Shown here one piece after another: positions 36,947 through 44,930 of a DNA stretch of 64,000 nt. The notes beneath the pieces are model-generated. The model was not told the DNA's origin. It searched no databases and worked only from the letters and a program-made list of their open reading frames with translations. The DNA lies in NCBI RefSeq assembly GCF_002746455.1, contig NZ_NWUW01000012.1, positions 62,001-126,000 on the forward strand. The letters are read 5' to 3'. The translations under genes and the position numbers were made by a program. The first letter of the stretch is position 1. The number at the start of each line of letters is the position of its first letter. The DNA is from Bacillus fungorum (GTDB lineage: Bacteria; Bacillota; Bacilli; Bacillales; Bacillaceae_G).

Positions 36947-37753
36947 TTGACTAATTATAACGATCATTTAAAAGCAAACTGCGAAAAATGCTTCGGTCTA
37001 TGCTGTGTGGCGTTGCCATTCGCAGCATCGGTAGATTTTGCGGTGAATAAAGATGGTGGGAAGCCATGTTCTCATTTACAGTCAGATTTTAAATGTAGCA
37101 TACATAAAAATCTTAGAGGAAAAGGTTATAAAGGTTGTACAGTATTTGAGTGTTTTGGCGCTGGACAGAAGATTTCTCAAGTGACATTTAACGGGATTGA
37201 TTGGCGGAAAGATGCTAAGCATGCGAGAAAAATGTATGATGCTTTTCCAGTTATGCATCAGCTTCATGAAATGCTTTGGTATTTGAATGAGGCTATTTTA
37301 TTGAAGGCAACACAATCGATCCATAAAGAATTAAGTAAAGCAATTGAAAAGACTGAGCATCTGTCCAATTTAAGTCCAGATGAGTTAATGAAAATCAATG
37401 TTCCATTACACAGAGCGGAAGTGAACATTCTCCTTTTAGAAACGAGCGAATTAGTATGGAAGGAAATGAATGCGACGCGTAAGAAACGAATCATTCACCG
37501 CGGGGCAGACCTGATGGGAGCAAATCTGAAGAAGAAAGATTTGCAAGGTGCGAATTTAAGAGGAGCATACTTAATTGCGGCTAACTTAAATGGAGCAGAT
37601 CTTATTGGAGCAGATTTGCGAGATGCAGATATCCGTGGGGCCGATTTTACAAATAGTATTTTTCTGACGCAAGTTCAAGTTAATGCGGCAAGAGGGGACA
37701 AACATACGAAATTGCCGAAATTGTTGTCCCGTCCATCGCATTGGAGTGTGTAA
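36947..37753 (+). CDS. Pentapeptide-repeat protein with N-terminal Cys-rich domain
   Basis: Protein of 268 residues. The N-terminal part has paired Cys (CEKCFGLCCVALPFA, CSHL, CSIH, GCTVFECFGAG), perhaps a metal or iron-sulfur site. The C-terminal part (about 190-240) has A(D/N)LxxA-type pentapeptides: GADLMGANLKKKDLQGANLR, then GAYLIAANLNGADLIGADLR. Pentapeptide helices can mimic DNA and protect gyrase, but the array is short and the role is unknown. TTG 36947 behind CAGGGGG is preferred to ATG 36866. Confidence 0.82.
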   Translation: MTNYNDHLKANCEKCFGLCCVALPFAASVDFAVNKDGGKPCSHLQSDFKCSIHKNLRGKGYKGCTVFECFGAGQKISQVTFNGIDWRKDAKHARKMYDAFPVMHQLHEMLWYLNEAILLKATQSIHKELSKAIEKTEHLSNLSPDELMKINVPLHRAEVNILLLETSELVWKEMNATRKKRIIHRGADLMGANLKKKDLQGANLRGAYLIAANLNGADLIGADLRDADIRGADFTNSIFLTQVQVNAARGDKHTKLPKLLSRPSHWSV

Positions 37754-37765
37754 AGAGTGTATACG

Positions 37766-37803
37766 AACAGGCAGAGATTCTTAATCTCTGCCTGTTTTTT
37801 ATT
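37766..37803. terminator. Intrinsic terminator between convergent genes
   Basis: ACAGGCAGAGATT pairs with AATCTCTGCCTGT, then TTTTTTAT. It overlaps the end of the EamA gene by a few bases. Confidence 0.88.
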
Positions 37804-38683
37804 TCTTTTCAAAAGTAGTAATGAAAACGCTACATATAATAAGAATACCGCCAATAAAAAAGTTACTATTTACTGTCTCATTTAAGAGTAACCAGCCAAG
37901 TAACGATCCGACGATAGGTTGGAAGAAGAAAAATAAGGAGCCGATGCTTGCATCTATTAATTCTAATCCTTTATTCCAAAGGAAAAATGCACCTGCCGTT
38001 GATATGATTCCTAAATATAATACGCCTAGTATTACGTACGTATTTACGGTTCCGATAGAGGCTGCTTGTAGTTCCCATATCATAAAAGGTGTAATAAAAA
38101 AGAGTGAAAAGAATATGGCGTACGTTGTAATAACTAAAGATGAAAATTGGGCTGAAGCAATCTTTACATAAACGGATAGTAAAGCCCACGTAATAGCGGC
38201 TCCAATTAATATAATTGTACCGATAAAATAGGAGCCAATTTCAATATCCCATCCGATTACGATAATGACGCCGATTGTCGCTATAATAGTAGATAGAAGT
38301 CTACGAGCAGTTAATTTTTCTTTTAAAATGAGCGCTGCAAATATAACCATAAATGCCGGAGTGGCTGATGTAACTAAAGAGCCTGTATGAGCGTCCGATA
38401 ATTTTGTTCCGATAAATTGACATGTGATCGAAATAAAATATCCGATAAATCCAATCCAAGCAAATAAGATCCAATCTTTTTTATGAATGGTTACTTTTTT
38501 CTTTTGCTTTTTCTCAGCTATTTTCAAAATCAAATACAAAACTACAAAAGCGATAATAAAGCGTAGCCAAACGAGTGTAAGCGGTGGGATAAAATCGAGT
38601 ACATATTTGCTAACAACATACATACCGCCCCATATACTAGCTGCTAGTGATAAGCATATAGCTCCTAAAATTGTTTGTCTCAT
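37799..38683 (-). CDS. EamA/DMT-family transporter
   Basis: Drug/metabolite transporter of 294 residues with ten predicted helices arranged as two EamA repeats. The first starts GAICLSLAASIWGGMYVVSK; the second includes VGSLLGWLLLNETVNS, the usual DMT signature near the last helices. Probably exports or imports a metabolite or drug. GGAGG lies 9 bases before the ATG, inside a hairpin-forming leader (38690-38785) with a 16-codon upstream ORF, so expression is likely controlled by ribosome stalling. Confidence 0.87.
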   Translation of the reverse strand: MRQTILGAICLSLAASIWGGMYVVSKYVLDFIPPLTLVWLRFIIAFVVLYLILKIAEKKQKKKVTIHKKDWILFAWIGFIGYFISITCQFIGTKLSDAHTGSLVTSATPAFMVIFAALILKEKLTARRLLSTIIATIGVIIVIGWDIEIGSYFIGTIILIGAAITWALLSVYVKIASAQFSSLVITTYAIFFSLFFITPFMIWELQAASIGTVNTYVILGVLYLGIISTAGAFFLWNKGLELIDASIGSLFFFFQPIVGSLLGWLLLNETVNSNFFIGGILIICSVFITTFEKK

Positions 38684-38689
38684 GAAGTG

Positions 38690-38785
38690 TACCTCCGTCT
38701 ATTTTTAGGGTAATCGTAGTTTCCCTAAGACGAGGCAAAATGTATTTGTTAGATGAATGCCCGTCTTAGTTTATAGACGGCTTAC
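38690..38785 (-). promoter_or_regulatory. Candidate translational attenuator for the EamA transporter
   Basis: Four segments on the minus strand: (1) GCCGTCT in the last codons of the leader ORF (38775-38782), (2) CTAAGACGGGC (38758-38769), (3) GCCTCGTCTTAGGG (38723-38736), (4) CCCTAA and AGACGGAGG, which includes the Shine-Dalgarno (38693-38710). 1:2 and 3:4 can pair together, hiding the ribosome site; 2:3 pairs over 8 bases and would free it. This is the arrangement of erm/cat-type attenuators. Confidence 0.7.
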
Positions 38786-38821
38786 AGGTTGATCGTTTTC
38801 GAATGAAGTGTTGTAGTACAT
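38771..38821 (-). CDS. Leader peptide upstream of the EamA transporter
   Basis: Sixteen codons, MYYNTSFENDQPVSRL, with a strong AAGGAGGA box 8 bases before ATG. The last codons encode segment 1 of the hairpin set that controls the transporter's ribosome site. It is too short for an ordinary gene and well placed for ribosome stalling. The stalling signal is unknown; the C-terminal PVSRL contains an Arg-Leu pair like some macrolide leader peptides. Confidence 0.7.
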   Translation of the reverse strand: MYYNTSFENDQPVSRL

Positions 38822-39039
38822 GTGTGCAGTCCTCCTTCATATTTTATAATTATATTATAACTTAATTTTCAGTTTATTGAGGTGTTTCTTTAGAAAACTT
38901 AAATGGTGGTTGTCTAAGAAAGCATAGTCTATGGTAGAAAAACATATTTTTTAAATAAAAGAAACCAATTACATAAGTGATAAATATATTAAGAGTAGGA
39001 TGAAAAAATAGATTAATAGAGAAAGAGGAGGAGATTTAT

Positions 39040-39801
39040 ATTACTACAACCGTTATATCTCATTTTTACAATGAAGAGTATTTATTGCCGTGGTGGCTTA
39101 TGCATCATACGAAACTGTTTGATCATGGTATTTTAATTAATAAAGGTTCAACAGATCGCTCAGTTGAAATTTGTAAACAATTTGCACCGCATTGGGAAGT
39201 GCGCGATTCTGCACATCCAGAGTTTGATGCGATAGTGACAGATCATGAAGTAATGAGGGTGGAGCAAGAAGTAGAAGGTTGGAAAATGATTTTAAATACG
39301 ACTGAGTTTCTTTGTGTGCAAGATAAAAATCAATTTTGGAAATCACTTGATGAATTGGGAGGGAGGATGTATTGGCTGGGGGGGCTTATTATGGTCGATG
39401 ATCTTAACTATAATTATCCGGACCTTAACTTTGGAGTACCTTTAATGAAACAGCGATTTCACGGTTATTTACCAGAAGATTGGCCGTTATGGAGAAGAGG
39501 TAGATTTATTCATAATCATGAACACGGAAGTTATACGGTTGGAAGACATTTCTCAGCACATGAATCTATGATTTATCCGCCACTTGCGTGTATTGCATGG
39601 TTTGGTTTCAGCCCTTGGAACGATGCGATGAGAAAGAGGAAATTACAAATTGGTCCGACTCTATCAGAAGCTAGTAAGCAAGGGGGGATGGGAACGCATC
39701 ATATTATTACACCTGAAAAATTAGAAGAATGGTATAAAGATTTAGCAAGAGGGACGAAGGATTTACGTTTTAGTGATGCATATCGTTATGTTTTTTTATA
39801 A
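39040..39801 (+). CDS. Glycosyltransferase family 2-like protein, no standard start codon
   Basis: Glycosyltransferase-like protein. From 39040 the frame reads ITTTVISHFYNEEYLLPWWL, then HGILINKGSTDRSVEICKQF, the usual GT2 nucleotide-binding start. No ATG, GTG or TTG occurs in frame before TTG 39085, which would remove that start. A good GAGGAGGAG box lies just before ATT 39040, so either ATT is used or an ATG was lost (one G deleted from TTATGATT would do it). The 3' end overlaps the convergent epimerase/reductase gene by 32 bases. Its C-terminus resembles the pseudogene at 43876-44205. Likely adds the operon's sugar to a spore-surface glycan (inference). Confidence 0.72.
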   Translation: MTTTVISHFYNEEYLLPWWLMHHTKLFDHGILINKGSTDRSVEICKQFAPHWEVRDSAHPEFDAIVTDHEVMRVEQEVEGWKMILNTTEFLCVQDKNQFWKSLDELGGRMYWLGGLIMVDDLNYNYPDLNFGVPLMKQRFHGYLPEDWPLWRRGRFIHNHEHGSYTVGRHFSAHESMIYPPLACIAWFGFSPWNDAMRKRKLQIGPTLSEASKQGGMGTHHIITPEKLEEWYKDLARGTKDLRFSDAYRYVFL

Positions 39802-40693
39802 ATGATTCCCACCATAAAATTGTTTCTTCGATTCCTGTATTTAGATTGTATGTTGGTTTCCAGTTTACTTCAGTTTTTAAACGTTCTACATTAACGCCGA
39901 CAAATAAAGGTTCATCTTTAGAGAAAGGGATCGCACCTAGTTTAATTAAATGTTCTTTTCCCATCTTTTTAGCAATGATAGATGCCAATTCTTTAATTTG
40001 TACAGATTGACCAGAAGCGATATTGATTGTGCCTGTAACGTTGTGTTCCAATATTGTTACGAGAGCGTCAGCGACGTCACTCACATGGAGGAAATCTCTT
40101 GATTGTTTTCCATGTGTACATAGTGCTTCCTCATTTTTTAATAAGGAAGTGATGATATTAGAAACGAGTCGATTACCTTGTTCGTAAGGGCCGTACATAT
40201 GAAAGATTCGGCCCCAACACATGCTGAGACCGGTTTGTTGTGCATACGTTTGTAGCCAGGAGTGCAGTGCATTTTTACATAATGAATACGGAGTTTTATA
40301 GGAAAGAAGTGGTGAATCTTCAGACAATACGCCATTAAACCATTCATATTCTGCGCCAGTACCTGCAACAATGACGCGCTCCCCGCCGCATGTTGTGAAG
40401 TGTTGAATTAATGAAATACTGGACTGGAGCCAATAGTAATTATTAATTGATACATAGCATGATGGCGGCACTGCTTCCCAAGCAAGATGGATAAGATGAC
40501 TTGGCTTAATATCATAAATAAATTTTTTTACTTCGTTATTGCGAAGTAAGTTTACTTTATACCAATGGCAAGGAAGATGAGAGGGTTTGTTTGTATTATA
40601 CGTGGCGTGAACTTCATAGCCCTTTTGCATAAGTGAATGTACAACATATTTACCTATCCAGCCACTACCACCTGTTACAACAACTTTCTTCAT
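39770..40693 (-). CDS. NAD-dependent epimerase/dehydratase family; probable CDP-3-C-methyl-6-deoxyhexose 4-reductase
   Basis: Extended SDR protein of 307 residues. Start KKVVVTGGSGWIGKYVVHSL binds NAD(P). The usual YxxxK is seen as TPYSLCKNALHSW near residue 140, and RDFLHVSDVADALV is typical of sugar-nucleotide SDRs. As last gene of the four-gene CDP-sugar cluster it should reduce the 4-keto group of the C-methylated CDP-sugar, as described for the B. cereus cereose/cillose operon (from memory). ATGA overlap with the upstream methyltransferase shows coupling. Confidence 0.8.
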   Translation of the reverse strand: MKKVVVTGGSGWIGKYVVHSLMQKGYEVHATYNTNKPSHLPCHWYKVNLLRNNEVKKFIYDIKPSHLIHLAWEAVPPSCYVSINNYYWLQSSISLIQHFTTCGGERVIVAGTGAEYEWFNGVLSEDSPLLSYKTPYSLCKNALHSWLQTYAQQTGLSMCWGRIFHMYGPYEQGNRLVSNIITSLLKNEEALCTHGKQSRDFLHVSDVADALVTILEHNVTGTINIASGQSVQIKELASIIAKKMGKEHLIKLGAIPFSKDEPLFVGVNVERLKTEVNWKPTYNLNTGIEETILWWESFIKKHNDMHH

Positions 40694-41913
40694 GGTTCAA
40701 TCACCTCAACTTCTGGAACCGTCACTAAAAATTTACCGCCCCATTCACGAATGAAAGAGCATTCCTTCATAATTTCGTCTTTCAAATTCCAAGGAAGTAT
40801 GAGAATATAATCAGGTTTTGTACGTTTTATTTCTTCTGGAGATTTTATTGGAATACGAGTTCCTGGTAAAAGAAGATTTTGTTTGTGAGGATTTTTATCT
40901 ACTGTATAAGCTAGAAATGCTTTACCTATCCCGCAATAATTTAAAAGGGTGTTTCCTTTAGCGGGTGCACCGTAACCGATAATTTGTTTCTTTAAAGTTT
41001 TTGCTTCAATGAAAAACTTTAAAATGTCTATTTTCAATTGTTCCACTCGTTTTGAGAAAAGGAGGTAGCAATCTAATGTATCTAGCCCGTGGTCGACTTC
41101 TTTTTGGATTAATTTTGTAACGTTAGAATGGATAGTAGATTGGGCATTTAGATGGTTTATAAAAATACGCAATGATCCACCGTGCGTTGAAAGTTCTTCT
41201 ACATCGACAATTTGTAAATGATGATGAGCTAAAATTTTTTGAAGGCTTATAAGTGAGAAATAGGAGAAGTGCTCATGGTAGATCGTATCAAACTGTTTAA
41301 AGGATATGAGGTTTAATAAGTGCGGAAATTCAATTGTTATCGTGCCATCTTGTTTTAATAACGTTTTTAAACCAGCGACAAAATCATGTAAGTTCGGGAC
41401 GTGTGCTAATACGTTATTTGCGACGATTAAATCAGCTTGTGGTAACTTTTTTGCTAAGTCATTGCTGAAAAAATTCACTTCAGTAGGAATTCCTTTTCGG
41501 ATAGCGATTTCTGCTACATTTTTTGCTGGTTCAATTCCTAACGTTTCGATATTTTCTTTTTGAAAGTATTGTAATAAGTACCCGTCGTTACTCGCGATTT
41601 CAATCACTTTCGAATGGTTTGTTAAGTTGAAACGCTTCATAGCCATTTCTACATATTGCTTAGCGTGTAGTAGCCAACTGGAGGAGTAAGAGCTAAAGTA
41701 TAAATAGTCATGAAAAATATTGTGCGGAGATTCAAATTCATCTAATTGTACAAGTAAACAAGAGTGACAAACAAACGTGTGCAGCGGATAAAATGGTTCC
41801 ATTTTATATGAGTTTTCTGGAGCTACAAATGAGTTAGCGAGAGGAGAAACACCTAAATCTAAAAAAGTATTTGTTAGTAATGTGTGGCAAAAACGGCATT
41901 TTTTCTGTTCCAT
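40690..41913 (-). CDS. Sugar-nucleotide C-methyltransferase (SAM-dependent)
   Basis: C-methyltransferase of the NovU/TylC3 type, 407 residues. The N-terminal zinc-binding domain reads CRFCHTLLTNTFLDLG and HTFVCHSCLLVQLDEFE. The SAM domain holds VIEIASNDGYLLQYF and VANNVLAHVPNL with TIYHEHFSYFS, and the C-terminal domain has GYGAPAKGNTLLNYCG, all typical of enzymes that methylate C-3 of 4-keto sugars. In this operon the acceptor would be CDP-4-keto-6-deoxyglucose. AGGGGG before the ATG; overlaps the reductase by 4 bases. Confidence 0.88.
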   Translation of the reverse strand: MEQKKCRFCHTLLTNTFLDLGVSPLANSFVAPENSYKMEPFYPLHTFVCHSCLLVQLDEFESPHNIFHDYLYFSSYSSSWLLHAKQYVEMAMKRFNLTNHSKVIEIASNDGYLLQYFQKENIETLGIEPAKNVAEIAIRKGIPTEVNFFSNDLAKKLPQADLIVANNVLAHVPNLHDFVAGLKTLLKQDGTITIEFPHLLNLISFKQFDTIYHEHFSYFSLISLQKILAHHHLQIVDVEELSTHGGSLRIFINHLNAQSTIHSNVTKLIQKEVDHGLDTLDCYLLFSKRVEQLKIDILKFFIEAKTLKKQIIGYGAPAKGNTLLNYCGIGKAFLAYTVDKNPHKQNLLLPGTRIPIKSPEEIKRTKPDYILILPWNLKDEIMKECSFIREWGGKFLVTVPEVEVIEP

Positions 41914-41925
41914 TCTATAGCCCCC

Positions 41926-42981
41926 TTATAGATTTTTGAATGCATCGATTTGTTGTCGCGTGAAAGATTCCATATTTTCACCAGATGCATATTTTTTGTA
42001 CCAATCAACAGTCCAAGCGATAGAATTATCTGTTGATAACTTAGGAGTCCACCCGAGTTTATTTACTGCTTTTGTACTATTGAGTGTTAAAATTGGTGAT
42101 TCGTAAGGAGTATTTGTATGAGGAGAAAGGATTGTTAGTGGTTTATTCCATAATTTCATTATAGATTGAATGACATCATGAACTGTTTTGTTAGGTTCAT
42201 TCATCGGGCCGAAATTCCACGCTGTTGCATATTCGGCGTCTTTCCAAAGTGTTTCAGCTAAAAGGATATAGCCATATAAAGGATCTAATACGTGTTGCCA
42301 CGGGCGAATAGCGTGTTTGTTTCTAATATTTAACGTATCATCTTGTAAATATGCACGAATGACATCTGGGAATAATCGGTCTTTTGCCCAATCACCACCA
42401 CCGATGACGTTACCTGCTCTTACTGAGGCAAGGTTAAGAGTGTTAGTGCGAAAGAATGATTTTTGATAGGATGTTGCAACTAGCTCAGCACAAGCTTTAC
42501 TAGCACTATAAGGATCGAAACCTCCTAGTCGGTCAGTTTCTACGAATGCCCGATTACCGCTCCCGTCATTTTCATAGCATTTATCACTTGTAACATTAAT
42601 GATGCAACGTATACTTTCTATATGTTTTGCCGCTTCTAATACGTGAACAGTACCTAAAACATTCGTTTTAAATGTTTCGATAGGATTTTTGTATGAAGTG
42701 GTGACGATTGGCTGGGCTGCTAAATGAAATATCATATCAGGTTTATGCTGCATAATAGCATGAAATAAAGAATTGTAATCTGTAATATCACCGTTAATTG
42801 TCATGCACTCTTTTGCTACGTTACCTTGTTCAAAAAGGTTAGGGGTGGATGGGGGATGAGAAGAATAGCCAACTACTTCTGCGCCTAAAGAAGTTAAGAA
42901 AAGGGTGAGCCATGAGCCTTTAAAGCCAGTATGTCCCGTAATAAATACTTTTTTCTTATTCCAAAAAGATGATGAAGTCAT
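41926..42981 (-). CDS. rfbG: CDP-glucose 4,6-dehydratase
   Basis: Extended SDR of 351 residues converting CDP-glucose to CDP-4-keto-6-deoxyglucose. VFITGHTGFKGSWLTLFL is the NAD(+) site; HLAAQPIV, TSDKCYEN and YSASKACAELV (YxxxK) are the dehydratase motifs; AGNVIGGGDWAKDRLFPD is specific to RfbG-type enzymes. ATG 42981 directly follows rfbF's stop and is preferred over the longer frame that overlaps rfbF. Second gene of the CDP-sugar operon. Confidence 0.9.
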   Translation of the reverse strand: MTSSSFWNKKKVFITGHTGFKGSWLTLFLTSLGAEVVGYSSHPPSTPNLFEQGNVAKECMTINGDITDYNSLFHAIMQHKPDMIFHLAAQPIVTTSYKNPIETFKTNVLGTVHVLEAAKHIESIRCIINVTSDKCYENDGSGNRAFVETDRLGGFDPYSASKACAELVATSYQKSFFRTNTLNLASVRAGNVIGGGDWAKDRLFPDVIRAYLQDDTLNIRNKHAIRPWQHVLDPLYGYILLAETLWKDAEYATAWNFGPMNEPNKTVHDVIQSIMKLWNKPLTILSPHTNTPYESPILTLNSTKAVNKLGWTPKLSTDNSIAWTVDWYKKYASGENMESFTRQQIDAFKNL

Positions 42982-42982
42982 A

Positions 42983-43750
42983 TTACCCAACCTTCCACGG
43001 AGCGTTATTACTTTTCCATAGCTCAACTAATTTATTTTTATCGCGCAAAGTATCCATAGGATGCCAAAAACCAGTATGTTGATATGCGGCTAATTCGTTT
43101 TTGGTTACTAACTGAACTAAAGTGTCTGTTTCAAAAACAGACTCATCTCCACTAATATAGTTGAAAATATCAGGATTTAAAACGAAAAAACCACCGTTAA
43201 CCCATCCGCCATCCCCGAGTGGTTTTTCTTGAAAGGATGTTACAGACTGTTTATCTAATACGAGAGAACCAAACCTACCAGGAGGTTGTACGGCAGTAAC
43301 AGTAGCCATTTTTTCGTGTTTTTTATGAAATGCAATAAGTTCTTTTATATTTACATTGCTTAACCCATCGCCATAAGTAAGGCAAAAAGGTTCGTCCCCG
43401 ACGTAATTTTGTATTTTTTTAATTCGTCCACCCGTTTCGGTATTTAGACCGGTATCAATCAGTGTAACTTTCCATGGTTCTACACGATGAGAATGGCTAG
43501 TAATTGTATTATCGCTTAAATGTATCGTGAAATCTGACATGTGTAAGTTGTAATTTAGAAAGAACTCTTTAATTGCATATCCTTTATAGCCTAAGCAAAT
43601 AATAAACTCAGTAATCCCGTAATGACTATACAAACTCATAATGTGCCATAGAATAGGCTTTGTTCCAATTTCAATCATAGGTTTTGGCTTTAAATGAGTT
43701 TCTTCCCCAATCCTTGTACCATATCCACCTGCAAGAATAACAGCTTTCAT
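42983..43750 (-). CDS. rfbF: Glucose-1-phosphate cytidylyltransferase
   Basis: Makes CDP-glucose from CTP and glucose-1-phosphate. 255 residues; the nucleotidyl-transfer loop AVILAGGYGTRIGEETHLKP is at the start, PMIEIGTKPILWHIMSLYSH follows, then TYGDGLSNVN and WHPMDTLRDKNKLVELW at the end, diagnostic for RfbF. A strong AGGAGG (TAGGAGGAAAAAA) precedes the ATG. First gene of the four-gene operon; a decayed glycosyltransferase lies just upstream on the same strand. Confidence 0.92.
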   Translation of the reverse strand: MKAVILAGGYGTRIGEETHLKPKPMIEIGTKPILWHIMSLYSHYGITEFIICLGYKGYAIKEFFLNYNLHMSDFTIHLSDNTITSHSHRVEPWKVTLIDTGLNTETGGRIKKIQNYVGDEPFCLTYGDGLSNVNIKELIAFHKKHEKMATVTAVQPPGRFGSLVLDKQSVTSFQEKPLGDGGWVNGGFFVLNPDIFNYISGDESVFETDTLVQLVTKNELAAYQHTGFWHPMDTLRDKNKLVELWKSNNAPWKVG

Positions 43751-43875
43751 TTTTTTCCTCCTAAAATAAAAAATAAAGTATATAAAAGCATTTATATTGT
43801 ATGCAAATGGTTTTGTTTTTGATTAAGTGAATGCAAATGTGTAAAGATTATTAAAGTTTGAATTTAGAATAACCG

Positions 43876-44205
43876 TTAATATTCAGGGGGGTTACGTAGG
43901 TCTTGTGTTGAGCTGCTAAGTTTTAAAAATCGGGTTTCAAGTTCGTCAGGGGACTGACCATAATGTGTTTGAATTCCCATTTGAACACCTTTTTTTGAAA
44001 GGGTAGGTGTAATTTGTAATTTTCTTGCCTTTGCCTAATCATTCCAAGGGCTAAAATAAAATTTTAAAATGAATGAAGGGTAGCTATAAACGACAAATTG
44101 GTGCCGTGTATAATGTCTACCAGGGGAAAATGCGTCATCAAGATGGTTGTGTATAAATCTCCAGGCGCATCCGAATTCTAGTTTGAAAGGAACATGCGAT
44201 TCCAT
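43876..44205 (-). pseudogene. Glycosyltransferase C-terminal remnant upstream of rfbF
   Basis: A minus-strand frame from ATG 44205 to TAA 43876. It shares with the glycosyltransferase at 39040 the pieces RFIHNH, GRH, FSPWND, RKLQI(T/G)PTLS and a C-terminal L..(S)T(Q/K)DLR. An in-frame TAG (44035-44037) follows FSPWND, and the N-terminal two thirds are gone. It is probably a paralogous glycosyltransferase that once led the sugar operon. This accounts for most of the 650-base gap between rfbF and the MerR gene. Confidence 0.75.
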
Positions 44206-44401
44206 AATTATATTTTGATAGCAATGTAGTGTAAAAATAATAATTCTGTTATATAGATGATATGATGTTGATTTGCAAAATAATAAGATGGTAAGTGGAA
44301 TTTTGTATAAATTATGAATAATAAACCGTCACGTTTGACTGTACAGTTTATGTATTGTATGATGTTAGTAATATAAACAAGGGGGGAAGATCGTTGGGAA
44401 G

Positions 44402-44809
44402 GTGTATCGAATCGGACAGTTGGCTCTCATGGCTCACGTGTCGAAACGAACGATTGATTATTATACGAATCTAGGTATCTTAAAAGCGGAGCGATCTCAA
44501 TCTAATTATCGCTATTACGACGAAACAGCATTTGAGACATTACAATTTATTGAGAAGTGCAAAGAAATGCATATGCCGCTTTGTGAGATTAAAGAGAAAA
44601 TCGAGGAGAAGAAGAAGCTGCTCGGTATCAATGAACACGTTTCGAAACAAGTGAATGAAGTGACAGACCATATTCATCGATTAGAAGCAGAGTTAACAGA
44701 GTTAAAGCCGCTTTTAGATGGATTGACTGATTCACAACGTGAAAAAATATCGAAATCTTTATCTGGTCAAACGACAGCTTTAATACAGACACTTGCTCTA
44801 TTATTATAG
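44402..44809 (+). CDS. MerR-family transcriptional regulator
   Basis: Protein of 135 residues. The MerR winged helix is YRIGQLALMAHVSKRTIDYY, then NLGILKAERSQSNYRYYDE, followed by a long dimerisation coiled coil (KCKEMHMPLCEIKEKIEEKK). No effector-binding domain and only scattered Cys, so the ligand is unknown. GTG start; the ribosome site is GGGGGGAAG, a little far, with GGGAAG nearer. Transcribed before the CNNM-type gene and could regulate it. Confidence 0.83.
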   Translation: MYRIGQLALMAHVSKRTIDYYTNLGILKAERSQSNYRYYDETAFETLQFIEKCKEMHMPLCEIKEKIEEKKKLLGINEHVSKQVNEVTDHIHRLEAELTELKPLLDGLTDSQREKISKSLSGQTTALIQTLALLL

Positions 44810-44894
44810 AAAAAAGTGTAATCCGACCTCTTTAATTTTTGTATCGGGCTATGTTTTCTAAGAAACAAATAAGAAAACATTATAGTATACAGGA

Positions 44895-44925
44895 GGTGGA
44901 CACCTTAGTTTTTTTAACTAAGGGG
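44895..44925 (+). promoter_or_regulatory. Hairpin at the ribosome site of the CNNM gene
   Basis: CCTTAGTT and AACTAAGG form a perfect 8-bp stem around TTTT, and the right arm contains the AAGG of AAGGGGATTCATTG, the likely ribosome site. AGGAGGTGG stands just upstream with no start codon in reach. Translation may depend on opening this hairpin. Confidence 0.5.
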
Positions 44926-44930
44926 ATTCA

